A stretch of DNA of 42,221 nucleotides from positions 1 to 42,221 of the forward strand of contig JAJTDF010000018.1 in the NCBI GenBank assembly GCA_021294835.1, given 5' to 3'. This stretch comes from Planctomycetaceae bacterium. GTDB taxonomy: Bacteria > Planctomycetota > Phycisphaerae > Phycisphaerales > UBA1924. The notes under the pieces are model-generated. The model saw only the letters and a list, made by a program, of their open reading frames with translations, searched no databases and had not been told where the DNA came from. A program made the position numbers and the translations under genes. Below are positions 8,473 to 15,404 of this stretch, in pieces; within the stretch, counting starts at the first letter, position 1, and each line of letters starts with the position of its first letter.

Positions 8473-8886
8473 TCAGCGGGCGTTGACCACGACGGTGCCG
8501 GCGAGCATGTCGTGCAGGGCCTGCTTCTTGGGGGTGAACAGGGCCATGAAGTAGCCGATCAGCAGGATGACCGCCGAGAGGATGCGGCCGAAGAAGCGGC
8601 CGGTGGCCCGACCGAAGGAGATCCGCTTGCCTTCAAGGTCGGTCACGCGGGCGCCGACGGCGAGCTTGCCGACGGTGGCCTGCAGCGGCGAGGACTCCAT
8701 GAGGGCCCAGTAGAGCCAGGCGATGACCAGGCCGAGGAGCCGGAAGAACAGGTCGAGGCTCTCGGCCTGCTCGGCGGAACGAAGGAACAGGCCGAACACC
8801 AGACCGATGACAAACGCGGCCACATTGATGATCACGGCATCAATGATCGCGGCACCGCCCCGAAGCAAGAACCCTGTGTACGTCAT
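8473..8886 (-). CDS. RDD-family membrane protein
   Basis: A 137-residue protein with the RDD-family layout. The first hydrophobic segment begins G-F-L-L-R-G-G-A-A-I-I-D-A, with the R...D pair of the family. A second helix region ends in W-A-L-M-E-S-S. Then come the conserved G-K-L-A-V-G-A-R-V-T-D and a third helix near the C-terminus, followed by Q-A-L-H-D-M-L-A-G-T-V-V-V. RDD proteins are small polytopic membrane proteins; some act in ion transport, but the substrate here is unknown. Confidence 0.82.
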   Translation of the reverse strand: MTYTGFLLRGGAAIIDAVIINVAAFVIGLVFGLFLRSAEQAESLDLFFRLLGLVIAWLYWALMESSPLQATVGKLAVGARVTDLEGKRISFGRATGRFFGRILSAVILLIGYFMALFTPKKQALHDMLAGTVVVNAR

Positions 8887-9039
8887 GACGAACCCCTTGA
8901 AAGCCCGAGCAAGCGGGCCGACGTGAACGAAAAGCCGCCCCGCTACACAGCGGACGCGTGGCCTTGAGACTACCAGATGGGGCTGCGGCTGTCAAGGGGG
9001 TAGCGGGCAAGGGAGGTCTTGGGCAAGGCGGGTCGCCGG

Positions 9040-10212
9040 TCAAGGCGTCAGCGGCGCATCCGGGTCGGCCAGGCGATACGACGTGCTGCGGCCGCCGGCG
9101 TCGTTGCGGACCAGCACGCCCCAGGTCAGCAGTTCGCGGATGTCACGCAGGGCGGTGTCGGGCGAGCACTTGGCGAGCTTGCCGTACTTGGATGTGTTCA
9201 GGAAGCCCTCAAACGGGCCGAGCATGCGGGTGAGCACAGCGCGCTGGCGGAGGTTGAGCGGCAACGTGTTCAGGCGTTCCCAGTGATCGGCGGCCTGCCG
9301 GGCAGCGTTCTGCGCATCATCCGCACGCCGGATGGCGCGGAGCAGACAGGAGAGGAACCAGATCAGCCAGGGTGTGATGTCGGTGCTGGGGGCGCGCTGC
9401 TGGCGTTCCAGCACCAGGTAGTACTCGCGGCGTTCGGCCTGAATCTGCGCGGACATGCTGTAGAAGCGGTCGGGCGAGCCGTCGGCGCGGGCCAAGGCCA
9501 GGTCGGCGATGGCGCGGGCGATGCGGCCATTGCCGTCAGCAAACGGGTGGATGGTGACGAACCAGAAGTGGGCGATGGCGGCGACGAGCAGCGGGTCAAG
9601 CTCGGCGGCGGCGGAGGGGCCCGCGGGCTGGGCCGCGGGCGGCGGCCAGCCGTTCAGCCAGGCCAGGAAGCGCTCCATCTCGCCGGGCAGGCGCGCGGCG
9701 TCGGGAGCCACAAAGTGCACCCGTTCGGAGCCCATGGGGCCGGAGACCACCTGCATGGGTCCGGCGGAGGCGGGCCGCCAGGCGCCGACGGTGAGCGGGC
9801 GGTCGTGGCTGAGGCCGGTGGGGAACAGGGCGGCGTGCCAGGCGAGCAGGCGCTGGGCGGTCAGGGGCTGATCGGCGTTGCGGGTGGCATCGAGCGTGAT
9901 GTGGACGATGCCCTCGACATCGCGGGAGGGTGCGGGCAGGCCGGCGGTGGGCAGACCGAGCCGCGAGGCGACCGAGGAGCGGACCTGGGCGGCGTCCAGC
10001 CGCTCGCCCTCGATGGCGGAGGTGGCCAGCGCATCAGCGGAGAGGGCATCAAGGGTGGCGGTCTGGCGGAGGTCAAAGCCGAGCTGGTTCATGCGACCGA
10101 GCAGGCGGCCCTGCTGGTGGCGGACCTCGGGCAGGAGCCTGGCCAGGGCCGGGGCCTGCCAGGTGAGGGCGGGCCAGTCGGGGTGAAGATGGATGAAGTC
10201 GATTCGCCGCAT
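9040..10212 (-). CDS. Fic-family protein (AMPylase-type) with DUF4172-like N-terminus
   Basis: A 390-residue protein. Residues 1-60 resemble the DUF4172 N-terminal region of Fic proteins (W-x-A-x-x-x-x-L-L-P-x-V). An inhibitory-helix motif T-S-A-I-E-G lies at 64-69 (the [S/T]xxxE[G/N] pattern), followed by the complete Fic active site H-P-F-A-D-G-N-G-R at 222-230. The C-terminus (about 325-385) looks like a winged helix. The active-site histidine and the inhibitory motif are both intact, so it should be an auto-inhibited nucleotidyl transferase; targets are unknown. The ATG at 10210-10212 lies inside a palindrome that is repeated upstream, suggesting autoregulation through the C-terminal winged helix. 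Confidence 0.88.
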   Translation of the reverse strand: MRRIDFIHLHPDWPALTWQAPALARLLPEVRHQQGRLLGRMNQLGFDLRQTATLDALSADALATSAIEGERLDAAQVRSSVASRLGLPTAGLPAPSRDVEGIVHITLDATRNADQPLTAQRLLAWHAALFPTGLSHDRPLTVGAWRPASAGPMQVVSGPMGSERVHFVAPDAARLPGEMERFLAWLNGWPPPAAQPAGPSAAAELDPLLVAAIAHFWFVTIHPFADGNGRIARAIADLALARADGSPDRFYSMSAQIQAERREYYLVLERQQRAPSTDITPWLIWFLSCLLRAIRRADDAQNAARQAADHWERLNTLPLNLRQRAVLTRMLGPFEGFLNTSKYGKLAKCSPDTALRDIRELLTWGVLVRNDAGGRSTSYRLADPDAPLTP

Positions 10213-10295
10213 GTTTGCGGTGATTATGGCAGACGATGCGGCGAATAGCACGTAATCGCCGCAGATTTGCGGCGAATAACGGCGGGAATCGCCGC
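10202..10295. promoter_or_regulatory. Operator-like array of six GCGGCGAWT half-sites at the Fic start
   Basis: The 9-mer GCGGCGAAT/ATT occurs in both orientations: minus at 10202-10210, plus at 10217-10225 (one mismatch), plus at 10238-10246, minus at 10254-10262, plus at 10269-10277 and minus at 10287-10295. Two pairs (10202-10225 and 10254-10277) form the same palindrome, with arms separated by exactly 6 bases, and they are 52 bases apart. The proximal palindrome covers the Fic start codon and overlaps the candidate -10. The layout fits cooperative binding by an autoregulator. Confidence 0.6.
10223..10228 (-). promoter_or_regulatory. Candidate -10 element for the Fic gene
   Basis: On the minus strand CATAAT lies 10 bases before the Fic ATG. 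No convincing -35 hexamer is seen 16-18 bases further upstream. It overlaps one half-site of the proximal palindrome, so a protein bound there would block it. Confidence 0.35.
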
Positions 10296-10319
10296 TTTGT
10301 GAGTATTTTGTTTGGTGTT

Positions 10320-12134
10320 TTACTGGATGAACCGCATGCGGCCGAAGTCGGGCATGAGGTTGGGGAAGTTGATGGCGCGGTCGAGCACGGGCACGGGGCC
10401 GCCGGCGGGGAAGTAGACGAAGAAGGCCTTGCCGATGAGCAGGTCGCGCGGGATGATGCCTTGGCGGTTGTCGGCGTTCATCATCCGGCGGTCCATCAGT
10501 TCGCTGACCCACGGGGCGGGCGGGCCGAGCAGGCGGGAGTCGACGGAGTTGGGGGAGTTGTCGCCGGCGACAAAGAACTGGTCGTCACGCAGGGTGACGA
10601 CGCTTGCGGGGCTGGTGGCGTTGGCGGGCAGGCCGACGCGGGGGCCGCTGTTGTACGTCGCGGGCTGGTAGTGCAGGTCGCGGTCGATGGCGACGTGGGT
10701 GAGGGTGACGGGGCCGCCGGCCAGGTCCCACTTGACCGAGGGCTTGCGGTACAGGTCCGGATCGGCCAAGATGTTGCCGGAGGTGCCGCTCTGCAGTTCG
10801 GCCAGTTCGTTCAGCGTGCGGCCGGTGGCGAAGTTGATCCGCTCAGCGGGGGACCAGTTGTAATTGGCCTGGGCCACCTGGCGGCCGTTGATGATCAGGC
10901 GGAGGGACTGGTCCACATGCCAGAACTCGATGGCGACGGGCTTGCCGGGGGTGAGGATGGTCTGGGTGTTGGCCAGGTCGCTGGCCAGTTCGTCCCAGGA
11001 GGATTCGGTGGCGTCGGCGGAGGAGGGGGCTGTGGGGGCCTTGCGCATGAGCAGGCGGGCGACGTGGCCCCCGCTGATCTCGGCGGCAAACTGGTGGCCC
11101 CGCGCGGTGATGACCGGACGGATGATGTAGTTGCTGGGGTCGGCGGACTCGGGCAGGATGACCGCGGCACGGACGCGCAGGTCAGCTATGGGGTAGTGGC
11201 GGAACTCGCGCCCGGGCGGGGACTGGTTGTACGCGTAGCGGTCGACCAGAGAACGGTCGGTGGCCTGGCGAACGCCCCGGCCGAAGGTGATCTCGCGGGT
11301 GAACGGCGCGGCGGAGTCCCAGTACAACTGGGTGGGCTGGGTGCCGCTGTAGCGGAAGACGCCGATCTGGCCGTCGGCGGGGCGGTCGGCGGTCGGCGCC
11401 GCGGCGGGATCAGAGACGGACCAGTTGGGGCCGTCGCCCCGCCAGGGCATGCGGAAGCCGGAGACGAGCTTGCCCGGCCCGCCTTCCAGCGGGGCCATGG
11501 CCGAATCAAAGATGGGCTGCCAGACGGCCTTCTCAGCCCGAACCGGTTTGCGGGCGATGCTCCAGCCATCGCCCATCCACGGGTTGACCTCATCGGGCTT
11601 CACCGCCGAGAGCGGGCGGGTGAACACGTCGCCGTCGACGATGGCCAGTTGCTCGCCGGGCAGGCCGATGAGCCGCTTGATGTAGTTCTCGTTCGGGTTG
11701 GTGGGGTTCTTGAAGACCACCACGTCGTAGCGGGTGGGGTCGCGAAGGGCGTAGAGGTACTTGAGGACCAGGATGCGGTCGCCGGCGAGCAGGGGCACGT
11801 CGGTCCGCCGGAGGTCCTCGCCGGAGACGGGGTCGGTCAGGTCGACCGGGGGTTCAGACCCGGTGCGGCCCTGGATGGAGCGGGGGATGCGGGTCTCGGG
11901 GGTGACGGGGTCCTCGTACCATGGGCCGACGGTGAAGGTGGCCCCGGTCTGCGGCGAGGTGACACGCATGTGGGCGCCCAGCAGGGTGGGGGCCATGGAG
12001 CCGGTGGGGATGATGAAGGCCTCGATGACGAAGCCCCGGAAGACGAAGGCCACCACGAAGGCGATCAGGATGGCGATCAAGGTGTCCTTGATGCTCTCCT
12101 TGGGCGGATGAGAACGGGTGGCGGCGTGGGCCAT
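10320..12134 (-). CDS. lepB: Signal peptidase I with a large inserted domain
   Basis: A 604-residue membrane protease that cleaves signal peptides from exported proteins. A membrane segment (about residues 18-42) is followed by P-T-G-S-M-A-P-T with the nucleophile Ser46. The general-base lysine is Lys153 in Y-I-K-R-L-I-G-L-P-G. The C-terminal box is G-D-N-S-P-N-S-V-D-S-R near residue 545. Bacterial enzymes are usually 200-350 residues; here about 300 extra residues lie between the lysine box and the GDN box. They include a stretch (I-E-F-W-H-V-D-Q-S-L-R-L-I-I-N-G-R) that resembles laminin-G/concanavalin-like beta folds. The ATG at 12132-12134 is chosen because it precedes the membrane anchor closely. 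Catalytic residues are intact. Confidence 0.88.
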   Translation of the reverse strand: MAHAATRSHPPKESIKDTLIAILIAFVVAFVFRGFVIEAFIIPTGSMAPTLLGAHMRVTSPQTGATFTVGPWYEDPVTPETRIPRSIQGRTGSEPPVDLTDPVSGEDLRRTDVPLLAGDRILVLKYLYALRDPTRYDVVVFKNPTNPNENYIKRLIGLPGEQLAIVDGDVFTRPLSAVKPDEVNPWMGDGWSIARKPVRAEKAVWQPIFDSAMAPLEGGPGKLVSGFRMPWRGDGPNWSVSDPAAAPTADRPADGQIGVFRYSGTQPTQLYWDSAAPFTREITFGRGVRQATDRSLVDRYAYNQSPPGREFRHYPIADLRVRAAVILPESADPSNYIIRPVITARGHQFAAEISGGHVARLLMRKAPTAPSSADATESSWDELASDLANTQTILTPGKPVAIEFWHVDQSLRLIINGRQVAQANYNWSPAERINFATGRTLNELAELQSGTSGNILADPDLYRKPSVKWDLAGGPVTLTHVAIDRDLHYQPATYNSGPRVGLPANATSPASVVTLRDDQFFVAGDNSPNSVDSRLLGPPAPWVSELMDRRMMNADNRQGIIPRDLLIGKAFFVYFPAGGPVPVLDRAINFPNLMPDFGRMRFIQ

Positions 12135-12725
12135 GGCGGAGGAGGTTAGGGAACAGTGATGCGGAAAGAGGTGTGATGGCGGGCCGATTGGCGGGAAGAT
12201 GGGGTGGTCAACGGGTGGGCGGGGGCAGGCGGGGGGAGGTGTCGGCATCGCGCTGAGCGGCTTGTGGACAACTGCGGGAGAGTCGCGCGGTAGCCGGCGG
12301 CGCAGCCGACAGGGGGTGCTGGATGTTCGGGTGCGTGACGGTGGGTCGGGCTGTCAGTTGCGCGGGCTCAGAGGGGGAGGGATGTCGGTACGCGGGCGCA
12401 GATGACAGCAGGTGACAGGGCGTTCACCCCGGGTTCCACATCGGCCCGAGAGGCAATCGGAGCGGCATTTCTCGGGCCCCGCACGGGGTGTTGTGGGGGG
12501 AATGCACCAAGCGACAGCGCTCTGTATCTCTACGACGAGTCTTTCTCTTCTGTATTGAGATAAAGAAGACCGGCCTTGCAGACCTGAGCACGCCCCGGCG
12601 GGGACGAATCCCCGACGGCCCGATGTCATGGGGCGATGACCCCAGCGGGCAACGCCGGCACAACCGGAACCGAACAGCATTCGGGCAGGGAGTGGGTGGC
12701 CCGGAGGTTTCCACAGCGGTGTGCA
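12135..12725. other. Long intergenic region without a supported gene
   Basis: About 590 bases separate the signal peptidase start from the next gene. Open frames here lack family resemblance and show no coding bias that I can see. Near-matches to DnaA boxes occur (12262-12271, 12708-12716, 12729-12738) but are imperfect and spread out. It must contain the signal peptidase promoter; none stood out. Confidence 0.4.
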
Positions 12726-13442
12726 TCATGTGGGGATAGATGGGCTGGGCGGGATGGTGGGGGGTGCGGCGAGTGTGGCGGGTGTGGGGGGTGTGGGGGG
12801 TGTGTCGACGGGCGACGGGCGGGGCGTGGGGAAGGCCGTCCCGCACTCGGGGCAGACCAGCAGGCCGCCGACGCCCAGGGCGTACTGGCAGTTGGGGCAG
12901 AGGCCCTGGGCAAGCAGGTCCGGCCTTGGCGGCAGCCAGGGGCGCTCGGCGGTGCGGAGCATCGCGATGACAAGGGCGGCGAGCAGGGCCGGAACGAGGA
13001 GCCAGCGTGCGAGGGCCTCAGCGACGGGCGGGATGCTGGCGATGAGGGTGCCGGAGGAGGCGGTGAACGGAGAGGTACCCCAGCCTTGGGTGGAGGTCGG
13101 CCAGGGGTTGGTGCGCAACAACCACAGTACATCACCGGTTGCCCGGGAGCGTGCGGCGGCAAAGTGGTCCATGACGCTGGGCGAGGGGTAGTCCAGCGTC
13201 CACTCCACGCGCACGCGGCGGGCTGTGCCGAGCGCGGTGGTGACCTTGCGAGCGCGGACGTGCAGCGAGTAGCCGCCTTGCTCCGAGGTGTAGGCGGTGC
13301 TGCTGCCCAGCCAGCCGGAGTCGTCGGTTTCGGTGAGTACCGATGCGAGGGCGAGCAGGGCGAGGAGCATGGGGATCCACACCCGCATCCTGAACCAGCG
13401 CGGCGCGGAGGTGCTCAGGATGAGCGAAAGAACGCGGCGCAT
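12726..13442 (-). CDS. Membrane protein with C-terminal zinc ribbon
   Basis: A 238-residue protein with an N-terminal membrane segment (about 20-40), an extracytoplasmic central region and a second membrane segment near 150-175. The C-terminal zinc ribbon is L-C-P-N-C-Q-Y-A-L-G-V-G-G-L-L-V-C-P-E-C-G, followed by a threonine/proline-rich low-complexity tail. It shares its layout with the gene at 5251-5775. The start at 13442 lies 31 bases after a duplicated terminase 3' end (13470-13532), so it was probably once directly downstream of the terminase gene. Function unknown. Confidence 0.6.
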   Translation of the reverse strand: MRRVLSLILSTSAPRWFRMRVWIPMLLALLALASVLTETDDSGWLGSSTAYTSEQGGYSLHVRARKVTTALGTARRVRVEWTLDYPSPSVMDHFAAARSRATGDVLWLLRTNPWPTSTQGWGTSPFTASSGTLIASIPPVAEALARWLLVPALLAALVIAMLRTAERPWLPPRPDLLAQGLCPNCQYALGVGGLLVCPECGTAFPTPRPSPVDTPPTPPTPATLAAPPTIPPSPSIPT

Positions 13443-13469
13443 GAGTGGGGGACGGCCAAGCCGGCGAGG

Positions 13470-13532
13470 GGCGTTACAGGTACTGCACACTGATACGGCG
13501 ATGGGCCGTCGCCGGGTCCACGAACTTCAGGC
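13470..13532 (-). repeat. 63-bp direct repeat, distal copy: duplicated 3' end of the terminase gene
   Basis: Identical over 63 bases to 15342-15404, in the same orientation, offset by exactly 1872 bases. It encodes the last 18 terminase residues (ending H-R-R-I-S-V-Q-Y-L) plus a TAA stop at 13474-13476. Sequence diverges immediately outside both boundaries. It is here detached from the rest of the terminase gene by a three-gene cassette. Confidence 0.92.
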
Positions 13533-13573
13533 CGACGGCGACAGTGGGACGGTGCGGAGATGATGAACTCGTG

Positions 13574-14023
13574 TCAGCGAGCTGGTCGGGCGAGAATCAC
13601 GGCGATGGTTCCATATGCCGGGCCGTCAAGAGCCGTCAGGTCATGCTCGATGTCGATCTGCGGGCCGAGCTTGCTTGCCCACCAGCCATCTGGGAGTTGG
13701 CGGGCGGCGTGGGTTGGTGTGCCCTGCGCGTCGGTATAGATGGCAACCTTCTGTGTGCTTGACTCAACCGAGGCGTTGGTGCGATGGACGTATCCCATAA
13801 GTCCATAGGCACGAACGAAGGCATCGATTGTCTCGCTTCGCTCGATGTCTGGGGGCCAATAGAATTGGCCCTGAGCATCGGGCCACCACCAGCGGTCGGT
13901 GTCTTCCGCTGCCCAAGCGATGCAGTTGTACCCCTCGTCGTATGGACTGGTAGGACGACTGTTTGCCTCGGTGAGACGAGGAAAGGGCACCTGAAGCGCA
14001 CGCACCAGGTCCTGAAAGGTCAT
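13574..14023 (-). CDS. DUF7689-like protein, third gene of the cassette
   Basis: A 149-residue soluble protein with no signal or membrane segment. Conserved-looking blocks are Y-N-C-I-A-W-A-A (about 32-39), D-R-W-W-W-P, F-Y-W-P, then V-A-I-Y-T-D-x-x-G-x-P-T-H-A-A-R-Q-L and W-x-S-K-L-G-x-x-x-D-I-E-H. This Cys/His arrangement and spacing is what I recall of the DUF7689 domain, and the N-C-I-A-W / H-A-A / D-I-E-H set could be a papain-like catalytic triad (inference). The ATG at 14021-14023 overlaps the upstream stop in ATGA, so translation is coupled. The open frame extends upstream to 14062 but would overlap the neighbour more deeply. Confidence 0.65.
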   Translation of the reverse strand: MTFQDLVRALQVPFPRLTEANSRPTSPYDEGYNCIAWAAEDTDRWWWPDAQGQFYWPPDIERSETIDAFVRAYGLMGYVHRTNASVESSTQKVAIYTDAQGTPTHAARQLPDGWWASKLGPQIDIEHDLTALDGPAYGTIAVILARPAR

Positions 14024-14502
14024 GGCTGAATGAGGCCCTTGATCTCTCCCCAGCGAAGCCACGCGGCCCTCATCTTCTTGATGGAGCCCCGGTCGGCCGG
14101 AACGACGGGGTCCTGATTGGAGATGGCCTTGAGGGCCCAGTACCAGTGACCGGAGTTCTGTCGAAGATCCTCGAGGATCAGCGGCAACGCGTCAGCGCCC
14201 ATCCCGATGATCGCCTGATAGGCCGGATGCATGGCGGCCTGCGACGCGGAGGAGAGCCACTGGGTGTCCGCGCGCCACTGCTGGGCGAGCAAGCGGAAGC
14301 GTTCGCGGCGCGGGTCGGGTTGGTTGGAGGCGGGGAGTGTGTAATGAACGTTGATGTCGCGAAGATGCTGCTCGAGTCGCATCGACTGGGGGCTGGCACC
14401 CGCGGCCGAGAGCGTCAACAGGAGACTGGTCGACCCTACCTGTGTTGGGGTGCTTCGGGCTGACGGCGCCCGGCGGGCCGGGGAGACGGACGCTGTGGTC
14501 AT
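14020..14502 (-). CDS. Unknown cassette protein, second gene
   Basis: A 160-residue soluble protein with a low-complexity Ser/Ala/Pro N-terminus (about 1-45). The C-terminal half reads H-P-A-Y-Q-A-I-I-G-M-G near 95-105, L-P-L-I-L-E-D-L, W-Y-W-A-L-K-A-I, and ends with W-L-R-W-G-E-I-K-G. I have seen this helical C-terminal block in small unnamed proteins next to other accessory genes but cannot assign a function. It overlaps both neighbours by ATGA (start 14500-14502, stop 14020-14022), the tightest kind of coupling, which suggests stoichiometric co-production with both partners. Confidence 0.6.
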   Translation of the reverse strand: MTTASVSPARRAPSARSTPTQVGSTSLLLTLSAAGASPQSMRLEQHLRDINVHYTLPASNQPDPRRERFRLLAQQWRADTQWLSSASQAAMHPAYQAIIGMGADALPLILEDLRQNSGHWYWALKAISNQDPVVPADRGSIKKMRAAWLRWGEIKGLIQP

Positions 14503-15236
14503 TTGAATCGCTCCAGAGCGGCTTCGGTGAGACTTCCGAAGAACAAGCGGTTCTTCACATCCCGCAGGTTGTCCAGCGTCTTCCACAAGTCCTCGTCGTG
14601 GACGCCATGGGGTCGCTCAGAGAACGCATCCAGATCAAAGAGGCACTCGCCGGCGTTGCCCTCCATGGACTGCGTGACGATCGCAACAGCCTGGTGCTCT
14701 TCAAACGGGATGACGACGCGCAGCAGGTAGCCGGCAACAGCTTGCGGGAGAGCTTGGCCGATAACGAAGTTGGTCAGGAAGGTGTGCTCGAACGGCTCGC
14801 CGACGGGGATCTGCACTCGGTTGATGAACCTTGAGGCGACGCGGGTGACCTTGGTGGGGTTGGCGGCGGCGACATACCGCGTCCATAGGTCGGTGGCTTT
14901 GGCCTTGAGGTCGACCCATGTGACGTACGGCTGAAGTCGGGAGACGGTGAATCCATCCAGTCGGAACTGGACGACCCACTTCTCGTCTGTGGAGCGGAGG
15001 AGCAGACCGTCGGGTTCATGAACGGCGGTTGAGATGCTGGGCGATGCTTGGGGGGGGAGGTGGATCTGGCCGGACCAATGATGCAGAACTGTTCTCGAGG
15101 GAAAGTCGGCGGCGAGTTCGTCACCGGCTGATTGCAGGGCAGCCATCGTGATGGCTGGCGACCGCTCGACCCGGATGTCGATCAGGCCCTCAACGATGGG
15201 GGCTTTGGTGAGCTTGGGCCAGGTGCTGGTCGTCAT
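14499..15236 (-). CDS. TIGR04255-family protein, first gene of the cassette
   Basis: A 245-residue soluble protein. The opening K-A-P-I-V-E-G-L-I-D-I-R-V and the later V-S-R-L-Q-P-Y / R-V-A-S-R-F-I-N-R-V-Q-I-P block match what I know of the TIGR04255 family, whose biochemical role is undefined. ATG 15234-15236 is chosen because the family motif begins 10 residues later; the frame is open to 15266. The gene starts 109 bases after the terminase stop and is followed by two genes with ATGA overlaps. The composition looks less GC-rich than the flanking operon, as expected for imported DNA. Confidence 0.7.
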   Translation of the reverse strand: MTTSTWPKLTKAPIVEGLIDIRVERSPAITMAALQSAGDELAADFPSRTVLHHWSGQIHLPPQASPSISTAVHEPDGLLLRSTDEKWVVQFRLDGFTVSRLQPYVTWVDLKAKATDLWTRYVAAANPTKVTRVASRFINRVQIPVGEPFEHTFLTNFVIGQALPQAVAGYLLRVVIPFEEHQAVAIVTQSMEGNAGECLFDLDAFSERPHGVHDEDLWKTLDNLRDVKNRLFFGSLTEAALERFK

Positions 15237-15341
15237 TGCGGGAACTTCCGGGTCGATCGCTGCCACTGGATAAGGAACGATAGCCGGTCGCGGTAATCAG
15301 GGCCTGAAGCGGGGCGCGACGATGGTCGGTGAATGCGGCTT

Positions 15342-15404
15342 GGCGTTACAGGTACTGCACACTGATACGGCGATGGGCCGTCGCCGGGTCCACGAACTTC
15401 AGGC
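15342..15404 (-). repeat. 63-bp direct repeat, proximal copy: 3' end of the intact terminase gene
   Basis: This copy is the functional end of the terminase-like gene (stop 15346-15348). It is identical to 13470-13532. Together the two copies flank a 1809-base segment holding three coupled genes, the arrangement left by integration at a gene's 3' end or by recombination between short homologies. Confidence 0.92.

Noticed and set aside
10236..12149. Long plus-strand open frame opposite signal peptidase I
   Set aside because: No family signature, Gly/Ala/Val-biased; the minus strand has intact peptidase motifs.
12262..12738. DnaA-box-like 9-mers suggesting a replication origin
   Set aside because: Only three near-matches spread over about 480 bases, no AT-rich unwinding region and no dnaA or dnaN nearby.
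12354..12846. Minus-strand open frames in the intergenic region after the signal peptidase
   Set aside because: Arg/Pro/Cys-rich translations without motif; no ribosome-binding site; overlap the zinc-ribbon gene end.
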